Positions 39,089 through 52,468 of a stretch of DNA of 64,000 bases are shown piece after piece. The notes under the pieces are model-generated. The model made no database searches. It saw only the letters and a list, made by a program, of their open reading frames with translations, and was not told the DNA's origin. Position 1 is the first letter of the stretch, and each line of letters begins with the position of its first letter. The stretch comes from Petrolisthes cinctipes. Its lineage: Eukaryota > Arthropoda > Malacostraca > Decapoda > Porcellanidae. The stretch lies in the NCBI GenBank assembly GCA_033782935.1, contig JAWQEG010000710.1, forward strand, positions 4,278,001-4,342,000, written 5' to 3'. The translations under genes were made by a program, and so were the position numbers.

Positions 39089-41492
39089 CTCCGTGTTAGA
39101 GTATTTTCAAAATTCAGGCCCAAAATATGCTGAAAATCGATATTTTAGATGCCCAAAGTCAATATGTGCATGTATCTTCTGTACCCGTTTATATCTAAAA
39201 TTCAGGCTCAAAACACCCGAAAATTCAATATTTTGGGGTCCCAGAAGCAATCTGTACATGCCTACACAGTGCTAGAATATTTTCAAAATATAGGCTAAAA
39301 ACACGCTAAAAATCGACATTTTAGGTGCCAAAAAATCGATATCTCAAATTCAGTCCCAAAACACCCGAAAATTCGATATTTAGAGGTCCCAGAAGGTATC
39401 TGTACATGCCTACTCTGTGTTAGAGTATTTTCAAAATACAGGCCAAAAACATACTGAAAATCGATCTTTTAGGTGCCCAAAAGTCGATATGTGCATGCAT
39501 CTTCTGTACCCGTTTATATCTCAAATTCTGGCCCTAAACACCCGAAAATTCGATATTTTGGGGTCCCAGAAGCGATCTGTACATGCCTTCTCCGTGTTAG
39601 AGTATTTTCAAAATACAGGCCCAAAACATGCTGAAAATCGATATTTTTGGTGCTAAAAGTCAATATGTGCATGTATCTTCTGTACCCGTTTATATCTCAA
39701 ATTCTGGCCCTAAACACCCGAAAATTCGATATTTTGGGGTCCCAGAAGCGATCTGTACATGCCTACTCCGTGTTAGAGTATTTTTAAAATTCAGGCCCAA
39801 AACATGCTGAAAATCGATATTTTTGGTGCCCAAAGTCAATATGTGCATGTATCTTCTGTACCCGTTTATATCTCAAATTCAGGCTCAAAACACCCGAAAA
39901 TTCAATATTTTGGGGTCCCAGAAGCAATCTGTACAGTGCTAGAATATTTTCAAAATATAGGCTAAAAACATGCTAAAAATCGATCTTTTAGGTGCCAAAA
40001 AGTCGATATCTCAAATTCAGTCCCAAAACACCCGAAAATTCGATATTTAGGGGTCCCAGAAGCGATCTGTACATGCCTACTCCGTGTTAGAGTATTTTCA
40101 AAATACAGGCCAAAAACATACTGAAAATCGATCTTTTAGGTGCCCAAAAGTCGATATGTGCATGCATCTTCTGTACCCGTTTATATCTCAGATTCTGGCC
40201 CTAAACACCCGAAAATTCGATATTTTGGGGTCCCAGAAGGGATCTGTACATGCCTACTCCGTGTTAGAGTATTTTCAAAATTCAGGCCCAAAATATGATG
40301 AAAATCGATATTTTAGATGCCCAAAGTCAATATGTGCATGTATCTTCTGTACCCGTTTATATCTCAAATTCAGGCTCAAAACACCCGAAAATTCATTATT
40401 TTGGGGTCCCAGAAGCAATCTGTACAGTGCTAGAATATTTTCAAAATATAGGCTAAAAACATGCTAAAAATCGACATTTTAGGTGCCAAAAAATCGATAT
40501 CTCAAATTCAGTCCCAAAACACCCGAAAATTCGATATTTAGAGGTCCCAGAAGCAATCTGTACATGCCTACTCAGTGTTAGAGTATTTTCAAAATACAGG
40601 CCCAAAACATGCTGAAAATCGATATTTTTGGAGCCCAAAAGTCGATATGTGCATGCATCTTCAGTACCCGTTTATATCTCAAATTCAGGCTCAAAACACC
40701 CGAAAATTCAATATTTTGGGGTCCCAGAAGCAATCTGTACATGCCTACTCAGTGTTAGAGTATTTTCAAAATACAGGCCCAAAACATGCTGAAAATCGAT
40801 ATTTTAGATGCCCAAAGTCAATATGTGCATGTATCTTCTGTACCCGTTTATATCTCAAATTCAGGCTCAAAACACCCGAAAATTCAATATTTTGGGGTCC
40901 CAGAAGCAATCTGTACATGCCTACACAGTGCTAGAATATTTTCAAAATATAGGCTAAAAACACGCTAAAAATCGACATTTTAGGTGCCAAAAAATCGATA
41001 TCTCAAATTCAGTCCCAAAACACCCGAAAATTCGATATTTAGAGGTCCCAGAAGGTATCTGTACATGCCTACTCCGTGTTAGAGTATTTTCAAAATACAG
41101 GCCAAAAACATACTGAAAATCGATCTTTTAGGTGCCCAAAAGTCGATATGTGCATGCATCTTCTGTACCCGTTTATATCTCAAATTCTGGCCCTAAACAC
41201 CCTAAAATTCGATATTTTGGGGTCCCAGAAGCGATCTGTACATGCCTTCTCCGTGTTACAGTATTTTCAAAATTCAGGCCCAAAACATGCTGAAAATCGA
41301 TATTTTTGGAGCCCAAAGTCAATATGTGCATGTATCTTCTGTACCCGTTTATATCTCAAATTCAGGCTCAAAACACCCGAAAATTCAATATTTTGGGGGT
41401 CCCAGAAGCAATCTGTACAGTGCTAGAATATTTTCAAAATATAGGCTAAAAACATGCTAAAAATCGATCTTTTAGGTGCCAAAAAGTCGATA

Positions 41493-42488
41493 TATCAAAT
41501 TCAGTCCCAAAACACCCGAGAATTCGATATTTAGGGGTCCCAGAAGCGATCTGTACATGCCTACTCCGTGTTAGAGTATTTTCAAAATACATGCTCAAAA
41601 CATACTGAAAATCGATCTTTTAGGTGCACAAAAGTCGATATGTGCATGCATCTTCAGTACCCGTTTATATCTCAAATTCAGGCTCAAAACACCCGAAAAT
41701 TCAATATTTTTTTGGTCCCAGAAGCAATCTGTACATGCCTACTCAGTGTTAGAGTATTTTCAGAATACAGGCCCAAAACATGCTGAAAATCGATATTTTA
41801 GATGCCCAAAGTCAATATGTGCATGTATCTTCTGTACCCGTTTATATCTCAAATTTAGGCTCAAAACACCCGAAAATTCAATATTTTGGGATCCCAGAAG
41901 CAATCTGTACATGCAGGGCTAGAATATTTTCAAAATATAGGCTAAAAACATGCTGAAAATCGATATTTTAGGTGCCAAAAAATCGATATCTCAAATTCAG
42001 TCCCAAAACACCCGAAAATTCGATATTTAGAGGTCCCAGAAGGTATCTGTACATGCCTACTCCGTGTTAGAGTATTTTCAAAATACAGGCCAAAAACATA
42101 TGAAAATCGATCTTTTAGGTGCCCAAAAGTCGATATGTGCATGCATCTTCTGTACCCGTTTATATCTCAAATTCTGGCCCTAAACACCCGAAAATTCGAT
42201 ATTTTGGGGTCCCAGAAGCGATCTGTACATGCCTACTCCGTGTAGAGTATTTTCAAAATTCAGGCCCAAAACATGCTGAAAATCGATATTTTTGGTGCCC
42301 AAAGTCAATATGTGCATGTATCTTCTGTACCCGTTTATATCTCAAAATTCAGGCTCAAAACACCCGAAAATTCAATATTTAGGGGTCCCAGAAGCAATCT
42401 GTACATGCCTACACAGTGCTAGAATATTTTCAAAATATAGGCTAAAAACATGCTAAAAATCGATCTTTTAGGTGCCAAAAAATCGATA
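41493..42488. repeat. Two trimers copied from the 30.1-31.1 kb type, with three small deletions
   Basis: Both regions share the rare markers caatatttttttggtccc, cagaatacaggccc and ttttgggatcccag. Compared with 30116-31119 this copy has catgcagggctag where the other has catgcctacacagtgctag (6 bp lost, near 41913), acatatgaaaatc for acatactgaaaatc (1 bp lost, near 42100), and gtgtagagtat for gttttagagtat-type sequence (1 bp lost, near 42243). The lengths 496 and 500 against 502 and 502 account for all 8 bp. Three indels in under 400 bp is unusual for this array. Confidence 0.8.
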
Positions 42489-43231
42489 TCTCAAATTCAG
42501 TCCCAAAACACCCGAAAATTCGATATTTAGGGGTCCCAGAAGCGATCTGTACATGCCTACTCCGTGTTAGAGTATTTTCAAAATACATGCTCAAAACATA
42601 CTGAAAATCGATCTTTTAGGTGCACAAAAGTCGATATGTGCATGCATCTTCAGTACCCGTTTATATACCAAATTCAGGCTCAAAACACCCGAAAATTCAA
42701 TATTTTGGGGTCCCAGAAGCAATCTGTACATGCCTACTCAGTGTTAGAGTATTTTCAAAATACAGGCCCAAAACATGCTGAAAATCGATATTTTAGATGC
42801 CCAAAGTCAATATGTGCATGTATCTTCTGTACCCGTTTATATCTCAAATTCATGCTCAAAACACCCGAAAATTCAATATTTTGGGGTCCCAGAAGCAATC
42901 TGTACATGCCTACACAGTGCTAGAGTATTTTCAAAATATAGGCTAAAAACATGCTGAAAATCGATATTTTAGGTGCCAAAAAATCGATATCTCAAATTCA
43001 GTCCCAAAACACCCGAAAATTCGATATTTAGAGGTCCCAGAAGGTATCTGTACATGCCTACTCCGTGTTAGAGTATTTTCAAAATACAGGCCAAAAACAT
43101 ACTGAAAATCGATCTTTTAGGTGCCCAAAAGTCGATATGTGCATGCATCTTCTGTACCAGTTTATATCTCAAATTCTGGCCCTAAACACCCGAAAATTCG
43201 ATATTTTGGGGTCCCAGAAGCGATCTGCACA

Positions 43232-43241
43232 TAGGCGCCTA
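43232..43241. other. Palindromic 4-bp insertion, form 1, copy 3
   Basis: Same allele in the 495-bp unit 42990-43484. The surrounding 2 kb match the region of copy 1 at an offset of about 11370 bp, and copy 4 at 6154 bp. Confidence 0.88.
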
Positions 43242-45489
43242 CTCCGTGTTAGAGTATTTTCAAAATTCAGGCCCAAAACATGCTGAAAATCTATATTTTT
43301 GGTCCCCAAAGTCAATATGTGCATGTATCTTCTGTACCCGTTTATATCTCAAATTCAGGCTCAAAACACCCGAAAATTCAATATTTTGGGGTCCCAGAAG
43401 CAATCTGTACAGTGCTAGAATATTTTCAAAATATAGGCTAAAAACATGCTAAAAATCGATCTTTTAGGTGCCAAAAAGTCGATATCTCAAATTCAGTCCC
43501 AAAACACCCGAAAATTCGATATTTAGGGGTCCCAGAAGCGATCTGTACATGCCTACTCCGTGTTAGAGTATTTTCAAAATACATGCTCAAAACATACTGA
43601 AAATCGATCTTTTAGGTGCACAAAAGTCGATATGTGCATGCATCTTCAGTACCCGTTTATATCTCAAATTCAGGCTCAAAACACCCGAAAATTCGATATT
43701 TTGGGGTCCCAGAAGCGATCTGTACATGCTTACTCCGTGTTAGAGTATTTTCAAAATTCAGGCCCAAAACATGCTGAAAATCGATATTTTTGGTGCCCAA
43801 AGTCAATATGTGCATGTATCTTCTGTACCCGTTTATATCTCAAATTCAGGCTCAAAACACCCGAAAATTCAATATTTTGATGTCCCAGAAGCAATCTGTA
43901 CATGCCTAGTCAGTGCTAGAATATTTTCAAAATATAGGCTAAAAACATGCTAAAAATCGATCTTTTAGGTGCCAAAAAGTCGATATCTCAAATTCAGTCC
44001 CAAAACACCCGAAAATTCGATATTTAGGGGTTCTAGAAGCGATCTGTACATGCCTACTCCGTGTTAGAGTATTTTCAAAATACATGCTCAAAACATACTG
44101 AAAATCGATCTTTTAGGTGCACAAAAGTCGATTTGTGCATGCATCTTCAGTACCCGTTTATATCTCAAATTCAGGCTCAAAACACCCGAAAATTCAATAT
44201 TTTGGGGTCCCAGAAGCAATCTGTACATGCCTACTCAGTGTTAGAGTATTTTCAAAATACAGGCCCAAAACATGCTGAAAATCGATATTTTAGATGCCCA
44301 AAGTCAATATGTGCATGTATCTTCAGTACCCGTTTATATCTCAAATTCAGGCTCAAAACACCCGAAAATTCAATATTTTGGGGTCCCAAAAGCAATCTGT
44401 ACATGCCTACTCAGTGCTAGAATATTTTCAAAATATAGGCTAAAAAACATGCTAAAAATCGATCTTTTAGGTGCCAAAAAGTCGATATCTCAAATTCAGT
44501 CCCAAAACACCCGAAAATTCGATATTTAGGGGTCCCAGAAGCGATCTGTACATGCCTACTCCGTGTTAGAGTATTTTCAAAATACATGCTCAAAACATAC
44601 TCAAAATCGATCTTTTAGGTGCACAAAAGTCGATATGTGCATGCATCTTCAGTACCCGTTTATATCTCAAATTCAGGCTCAAAACACCCGAAAATTCAAT
44701 ATTTTGGGGTCCCAGAAGCAATCTGTACATGCCTACTCAGTGTTAGAGTATTTTCAAAATACAGGCCCAAAACATGCTGAAAATCGATATTTTAGATGCC
44801 CAAAGTCAATATGTGCATGTATCTTCTGTACCCGTTTATATCTCAAATTCAGGCTCAAAACACCCGAAAATTCAATATTTTGGGGTCCCAGAAGCAATCT
44901 GTACATGCCTACTCAGTGCTAGAATGTTTTCAAAATATAGGCTAAAAACATGCTAAAAATCGATCTTTTAGGTGCCAAAAAGTCGATATCTCAAATTCAG
45001 TCCCAAAACACCCGAAAATTCGATATTTAGGGGTCCCAGAAGCGATCTGTACATGCCTACTCCGTGTTTGAGTATTTTCAAAATACAGGCTCAAAACATA
45101 CTGAAAATCGATCTTTTAGGTGCACAAAAGTCGATATGTGCATGCATCTTCATTACCCGTTTATATTTCAAATTCAGGATCAAAACACCCGAAAATTCGA
45201 TATTTTGGGGTCCCAGAAGCGATCTGTACATGCCTACTCCGTGTTAGAGTATTTTCAAAATTCAGGCCCAAAACATGCTGAAAATCGATATTTTTGGTGC
45301 CCAAAGTCAATATGTGCATGTATCTTCTGTACCCGTTTATATCTCAAATTCAGGCTCAAAACACCCGAAAATTCAATATTTTGGGGTCCCAGAAGCAATC
45401 TGTACATGCCTACTCAGTGCTAGAATATTTTCAAAATATAGGCTAAAAACATGCTAAAAATCGATCTTTTAGGTGCCAAAAAGTCGATA

Positions 45490-48141
45490 TCTCAAATTCA
45501 GTCCCAAAACACCCGAAAATTCGATATTTAGGGGTCCCAGAAGCGATCTGTACATGCCTACTCCGTGTTAGAGTATTTTCAAAATACATGCTCAAAACAT
45601 ACTGAAAATCGATATTTTAGATGCCCAAAGTCAATATGTGCATGTATCTTCTGTACCCGTTTATATCTCAAATTCAGGCTCAAAACACCCGAAAATTCAA
45701 TATTTTGGGGTCCCAGAAGCAATCTGTACATGCCTACACAGTGCTAGAATATTTTCAAAATATAGGCTAAAAACATGCTAAAAATCGACATTTTAGGTGC
45801 CAAAAAATCGATATCTCAAATTCAGTCCCAAAACACCCGAAAATTCGATATTTAGAGGTCCCAGAAGGTATTTGTACATGCTTACTCCGTGTTAGAGTAT
45901 TTTCAAAATACAGGCCAAAAATATACTGAAAATCGATCTTTTAGGTGCCCAAAAGTCGATATGTGCAGGCATCTTCTGTACCCGTTTATATCTGAAATTC
46001 TGGCCCTAAACATCCGAAAATTCGATATTTTGGGGTCCCAGAAGCGATCTGTACATGCCTACTCCGTGTTAGAGTATTTTCAAAATTCAGGCCCAAAACA
46101 TGCTGAAAATCGATATTTTTGGTGCCCAAAGTCAATATGTGCATGTATCTTCTGTACCCGTTTATATCTCAAATTCAGGCTCAAAACACCCGAAAATTCA
46201 ATATTTTGGGGTCCCAGAAGCAATCTGTACATGCCTACTCAGTGCTAGAATATTTTCAAAATATAGGCTAAAAACATGCTGAAAATCGATCTTTTAGGTG
46301 CCAAAAAGTCGATATCTCAAATTCAGTCCCAAAACACCCGAAAATTCGATATTTATGGGTCCCAGAAGGTATCTGTACATGCCTACTCCGTGTCAGAGTA
46401 TTTTCAAAATACATGCTCAAAACATACTGAAAATCGATCTTTTAGTTGCACAAAAGTCGATATGTGCATGCATCTTCAGTACCCGTTTATATCTCAAATT
46501 CAGGATCAAAACACCCGAAAATTCGATATTTTGGGGTCCCAGAAGCAATCTGTACATGCCTACTCAGTGTTAGAGTATTTTCAAAATACAGGCCCAAAAT
46601 ATGCTGAAAATCGATATTTTAGATGCCCAAAGTCAATATGTGCATGTATCTTCTGTACCCGTTTATATCTCAAATTCAGGCTCAAAACACCCGAAAATTC
46701 AATATTTTGGGGTCCCAGAAGCAATCTGTACATGCCTACACAGTGCTAGAATAATTTCAAAATATAGGCTAAAAACATGCTAAAAATCGACATTTTAGGT
46801 GCCAAAAAATCGATATCTCAAATTCAGTCCCAAAACACCCGAAAATTCGATATTTAGAGGTCCCAGAAGGTATCTGTACATGCCTACTCCGTGTTAGAGT
46901 ATTTTCAAAATACATGCTCAAAACATACTGAAAATCGATATTTTAGATGCCCAAAGTCAATATGTGCATGTATCTTCTGTACCCGTTTATATCTCAAATT
47001 CAGGCTCAAAACACCCGAAAATTCAATATTTTGGGGTCCCAGAAGCAATCTGTACATGCCTACACAGTGCTAGAATATCTTTAAAATATAGGCTAAAAAC
47101 ATGCTAAAAATCGACATTTTAGGTGCCAAAAAATCGATATCTCAAATTCAGTCCCAAAACACCCGAAAATTCGATATTTAGAGGTCCCAGAAGGTATTTG
47201 TACATGCTTACTCCGTGTTAGAGTATTTTCAAAATACAGGCCAAAAACATACTGAAAATCGATCTTTATGGTGCCCAAAAGTAGATATGTGCAGGCATCT
47301 TCTGTACCCGTTTATATCTCAAATTCTGGCCCTAAACATCCGAAAATTCGATATTTTGGGGTCCCAGAAGCGATCTGTACATGCCTACTCCGTGTTAGAG
47401 TATTTTCAAAATTCAGGCCCAAAACATGCTGAAAATCGATATTTTTGGTGCCCAAAGTCAATATGTGCATGTATCTTCTGTACCCGTTTATATCTCAAAT
47501 TCAGGCTCAAAACACCCGAAAATTCAATATTTTGGGGTCCCAGAAGCAATCTGTACATGCCTACTCAGTGCTAGAATATTTTCAAAATATAGGCTAAAAA
47601 CATGCTGAAAATCGATCTTTTAGGTGCCAAAAAGTCGATATCTCAAATTCAGTCCCAAAACACCCGAAAATTCGATATTTATGGGTCCCAGAAGGTATCT
47701 GTACATGCCTACTCCGTGTCAGAGTATTTTCAAAATACATGCTCAAAACATACTGAAAATCGATCTTTTAGTTGCACAAAAGTCGATATGTGCATGCATC
47801 TTCAGTACCCGTTTATATCTCAAATTCAGGCTCAAAACACCCGAAAATTCGATATTTTGGGGTCCCAGAAGCGATCTGTACATGCCTACTCCGTGTTAGA
47901 GTATTTTCAAAATTCAGGCCCAAAACATGCTGAAAATCGATATTTTTTGTGCCCAAAGTCAATATGTGCATGTATCTTCTGTACCCGTTTATATCTCAAA
48001 TTCAGGCTCAAAACACCCGAAAATTCAATATTTTGGGGTCCCAAAAGCAATCTGTACATGCCTACTCAGTGCTAGAATATTTTCAAAATATAGGCTAAAA
48101 ACATGCTAAAAATCGATCTTTTAGGTGCCAAAAAGTCGATA
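45490..48141. repeat. Two 1326-bp tandem super-repeats (324+501+501)
   Basis: Copies are 45490-46815 and 46816-48141. Each starts with an A/B hybrid plus C (324 bp), then a trimer with gtatttgtacatgcttac and gtgcaggcatcttc, then a trimer with gatatttatgggtcccag, gtgtcagagtatt and ttttagttgcacaaaag. The A/B junction in the hybrid (catactgaaaatcgatattttagatg) is the same in both copies and in the unit at 53972, so it formed once and was then copied. Confidence 0.83.
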
Positions 48142-49385
48142 TCTCAAATTCAGTCCCAAAACACACGAAAATTCGATATTTAGGGGTCCCAGAAGCGATC
48201 TGTACATGCCTACTCCGTGTTAGAGTATTTTCAAAATACATGCTCAAAACATACTCAAAATCGATCTTTTAGGTGCACAAAAGTCGATATGTGCATGCAT
48301 CTTCAGTACCCGTTTATATCTCAAATTCAGGCTCAAAACACCCGAAAATTCAATATTTTGGAGTCCCAGAAGCAATCTGTACATGCCTACTCAGTGTTAG
48401 AGTATTTTCAAAATACAGGCCCAAAACATGCTGAAAATCGATATTTTAGATGCCCAAAGTCAATATGTGCATGTATCTTCTGTACCCGTTTATATCTCAA
48501 ATTCAGGCTCAAAACACCCGAAAATTCAATATTTTGGGGTCCCAGAAGCAATCTGTACATGCCTACTCAGTGCTAGAATATTTTCAAAATATAGGCTAAA
48601 AACATGCTAAAAATCGATCTTTTAGGTGCCAAAAAGTCGATATCTCAAATTCAGTCCCAAAACACCCGAAAATTCGATATTTAGGGGTCCCAGAAGCGAT
48701 CTGTACATGCCTACTCCGTGTTTGAGTATTTTCAAAATACAGGCTCAAAACATACTGAAAATCGATCTTTTAGGTGCACAAAAGTCGATATGTGCATGCA
48801 TCTTCAGTACCCGTTTATATTTCAAATTCAGGATCAAAACACCCGAAAATTCGATATTTTGGGGTCCCAGAAGCGATCTGTACATGCCTACTCCGTGTTA
48901 GAGTATTTTCAAAATTCAGGCCCAAAACATGCTGAAAATCGATATTTTTGGTGCCCAAAGTCAATATGTGCATGTATCTTCTGTACCCGTTTATATCTCA
49001 AATTCATGCTCAAAACACCCGAAAATTCAATATTTTGGGGTCCCAGAAGCAATCTGTACATGCCTACACAGTGCTAGAGTATTTTCAAAATATAGGCTAA
49101 AAACATGCTGAAAATCGATATTTTAGGTGCCAAAAAATCGATATCTCAAATTCAGTCCCAAAACACCCGAAAATTCGATATTTAGAGGTCCCAGAAGGTA
49201 TCTGTACATGCCTACTCCGTGTTAGAGTATTTTCAAAATACAGGCCAAAAACATACTGAAAATCGATCTTTTAGGTGCCCAAAAGTCGATATGTGCATGC
49301 ATCTTCTGTACCAGTTTATATCTCAAATTCTGTCCCTAAACACCCGAAAATTCGATATTTTGGGGTCCCAGAAGCGATCTGCACA

Positions 49386-49395
49386 TAGGCGCCTA
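49386..49395. other. Palindromic 4-bp insertion, form 1, copy 4
   Basis: Exactly 6154 bp from copy 3, in the 495-bp unit 49144-49638. The flanks are identical except for g43179 against t49333 (ctggccc against ctgtccc), so it was copied as part of the 6154-bp duplication. Confidence 0.88.
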
Positions 49396-49824
49396 CTCCG
49401 TGTTAGAGTATTTTCAAAATTCAGGCCCAAAACATGCTGAAAATCTATATTTTTGGTCCCCAAAGTCAATATGTGCATGTATCTTCTGTACCCGTTTATA
49501 TCTCAAATTCAGGCTCAAAACACCCGAAAATTCAATATTTTGGGGTCCCAGAAGCAATCTGTACAGTGCTAGAATATTTTCAAAATATAGGCTAAAAACA
49601 TGCTAAAAATCGATCTTTTAGGTGCCAAAAAGTCGATATCTCAAATTCAGTCCCAAAACACCCGAAAATTCGATATTTAGGGGTCCCAGAAGCGATCTGT
49701 ACATGCCTACTCCGTGTTAGAGTATTTTCAAAATACATGCTCAAAACATACTGAAAATCGATCTTTTAGGTGCACAAAAGTCGATATGTGCATGCATCTT
49801 CAGTACCCGTTTATATCTCAAATT

Positions 49825-50000
49825 CAGGCTCAAAACACCCGAAAATTCGATATTTTGGGGTCCCAGAAGCGATCTGTACATGCTTACTCCGTGTTAGAGT
49901 ATTTTCAAAATTCAGGCCCAAAACATGCTGAAAATCGATATTTTTGGTGCCCAAAGTCAATATGTGCATGTATCTTCTGTACCCGTTTATATCTCAAATT
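49825..50000. repeat. Two 88-bp half-monomers in tandem (ancestral subrepeat)
   Basis: Positions 49825-49912 and 49913-50000 are each exactly 88 bp, each begins cagg(c/t) or caggc and ends aaatt, and they align end to end without a gap at 58 of 88 positions by my hand count (about 66%). The best-kept stretches are the start (cagg..caaaaca), the cgatatt core, and the ccca..tgt.catg region. The 176-bp monomer is therefore a diverged dimer of an 88-bp ancestor. The same phase can be followed through the other A and B monomers. Confidence 0.82.
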
Positions 50001-52144
50001 CAGGCTCAAAACACCCGAAAATTCAATATTTTGATGTCCCAGAAGCAATCTGTACATGCCTAGTCAGTGCTAGAATATTTTCAAAATATAGGCTAAAAAC
50101 ATGCTAAAAATCGATCTTTTAGGTGCCAAAAAGTCGATATCTCAAATTCAGTCCCAAAACACCCGAAAATTCGATATTTAGGGGTTCTAGAAGCGATCTG
50201 TACATGCCTACTCCGTGTTAGAGTATTTTCAAAATACATGCTCAAAACATACTGAAAATCGATCTTTTAGGTGCACAAAAGTCGATTTGTGCATGCATCT
50301 TCAGTACCCGTTTATATCTCAAATTCAGGCTCAAAACACCCGAAAATTCAATATTTTGGGGTCCCAGAAGCAATCTGTACATGCCTACTCAGTGTTAGAG
50401 TATTTTCAAAATACAGGCCCAAAACATGCTGAAAATCGATATTTTAGATGCCCAAAGTCAATATGTGCATGTATCTTCAGTACCCGTTTATATCTCAAAT
50501 TCAGGCTCAAAACACCCGAAAATTCAATATTTTGGGGTCCCAAAAGCAATCTGTACATGCCTACTCAGTGCTAGAATATTTTCAAAATATAGGCTAAAAA
50601 ACATGCTAAAAATCGATCTTTTAGGTGCCAAAAAGTCGATATCTCAAATTCAGTCCCAAAACACCCGAAAATTCGATATTTAGGGGTCCCAGAAGCGATC
50701 TGTACATGCCTACTCCGTGTTAGAGTATTTTCAAAATACATGCTCAAAACATACTCAAAATCGATCTTTTAGGTGCACAAAAGTCGATATGTGCATGCAT
50801 CTTCAGTACCCGTTTATATCTCAAATTCAGGCTCAAAACACCCGAAAATTCAATATTTTGGGGTCCCAGAAGCAATCTGTACATGCCTACTCAGTGTTAG
50901 AGTATTTTCAAAATACAGGCCCAAAACATGCTGAAAATCGATATTTTAGATGCCCAAAGTCAATATGTGCATGTATCTTCTGTACCCGTTTATATCTCAA
51001 ATTCAGGCTCAAAACACCCGAAAATTCAATATTTTGGGGTCCCAGAAGCAATCTGTACATGCCTACTCAGTGCTAGAATGTTTTCAAAATATAGGCTAAA
51101 AACATGCTAAAAATCGATCTTTTAGGTGCCAAAAAGTCGATATCTCAAATTCAGTCCCAAAACACCCGAAAATTCGATATTTAGGGGTCCCAGAAGCGAT
51201 CTGTACATGCCTACTCCGTGTTAGAGTATTTTCAAAATACATGCTCGAAACATACTGAAAATCGATCTTTTAGGTGCACAAAAGTCGATATGTGCATGCA
51301 TCTTCAGTACCCGTTTATATCTCAAATTCAGGCTCAAAACACCCGAAAATTCAATATTTTGGGGTCCCAGAAGCAATCTGTACATGCCTACTCAGTGTTA
51401 GAGTATTTTCAAAATACAGGCCCAAAACATACTGAAAATCGATATTTTAGATGCCCAAAGTCAATATGTGCATGTATCTTCTGTACCCGTTTATATCTCA
51501 AATTCAGGCTCAAAACACCCGAAAATTCAATATTTTGGGGTCCCAGAAGCAATCTGTACATGCCTACACAGTGCTAGAATATTTTCAAAATATAGGCTAA
51601 AAACATGCTAAAAATCGACATTTTAGGTGCCAAAAAATCGATATCTCAAATTCAGTCCCAAAACACCCGAAAATTCGATATTTAGAGGTCCCAGAAGGTA
51701 TCTGTACATGCCTACTCCGTGTTAGAGTATTTTCAAAATAAAGGCCAAAAACATACTGAAAATCGATCTTTTAGGTGCCTAAAAGTCGATATGTGCATGC
51801 ATCTTCTGTACCCGTTTATATCTCAAATTCTGGCCCTAAACACCCGAAAATTCGATATTTTGGGGTCCCAGAAGCGATCTGTACATGCCTACTCCGTGTT
51901 AGAGTATTTTCAAAATTCAGGCCCAAAACATGCTGAAAATCGATATTTTTGGTGCCCAAAGTCAATATGTGCATGTATATTCTGTACCCGTTTATATCTC
52001 AAATTGAGGCTCAAAACACCCGAAAATTCAATATTTTGGGGTCCCAGAAGCAATCTGTACATGCCTACTCAGTGCTAGAATATTTTCAAAATATAGGCTA
52101 AAAACATGCTAAAAATCGATCTTTTAGGTGCCAAAAATTCTATA

Positions 52145-52468
52145 TCTCAAATTCAGTCCCAAAACACCCGAAAATTCGATATTTAGGGGTCCCAGAAGCG
52201 ATCTGTACATGCCTACTCCGTGTTAGAGTATTTTCAAAATTCAGGCCCAAAACATGCTGAAAATCGATATTTTTGGTGCCCAAAGTCAATATGTGCATGT
52301 ATCTTCTGTACCCGTTTATATCTCAAATTCAGGCTCAAAACACCCGAAAATTCAATATTTTGGGGTCCCAGAAGCAATCTGTACATGCCTACTCAGTGCT
52401 AGAATATTTTCAAAATATAGGCTAAAAACATGCTGAAAATCGATCTTTTAGGTGCCAAAAAGTCGATA
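52145..52468. repeat. 324-bp dimer: independent A/B1 hybrid plus C
   Basis: An A first half (gatatttaggggtcccag, gcgatctg, actccgtgttag) continues directly as B1 (caaaattcaggcccaaaac, gatatttttggtgccc), then C. The B subtype and switch point differ from the hybrids at 45490, 46816 and 53972, so monomer loss happened more than once by the same route. The preceding C has an unusual tail, ccaaaaattctatatctc. Confidence 0.78.

Larger units (their letters stand above)
37669..42488. repeat. Array block 7: mixed units, including a region with small deletions
   Basis: Unit starts and lengths: 37669 (501), 38170 (667), 38837 (505), 39342 (667), 40009 (491), 40500 (501), 41001 (492), 41493 (496), 41989 (500). 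The unit at 37669 still carries the aattcattattttgg marker of the 1307-bp block. The 492-bp unit has one extra g (ttttgggggtccc). Units 41493-42488 match 30116-31119 but are 8 bp shorter. Confidence 0.82.
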
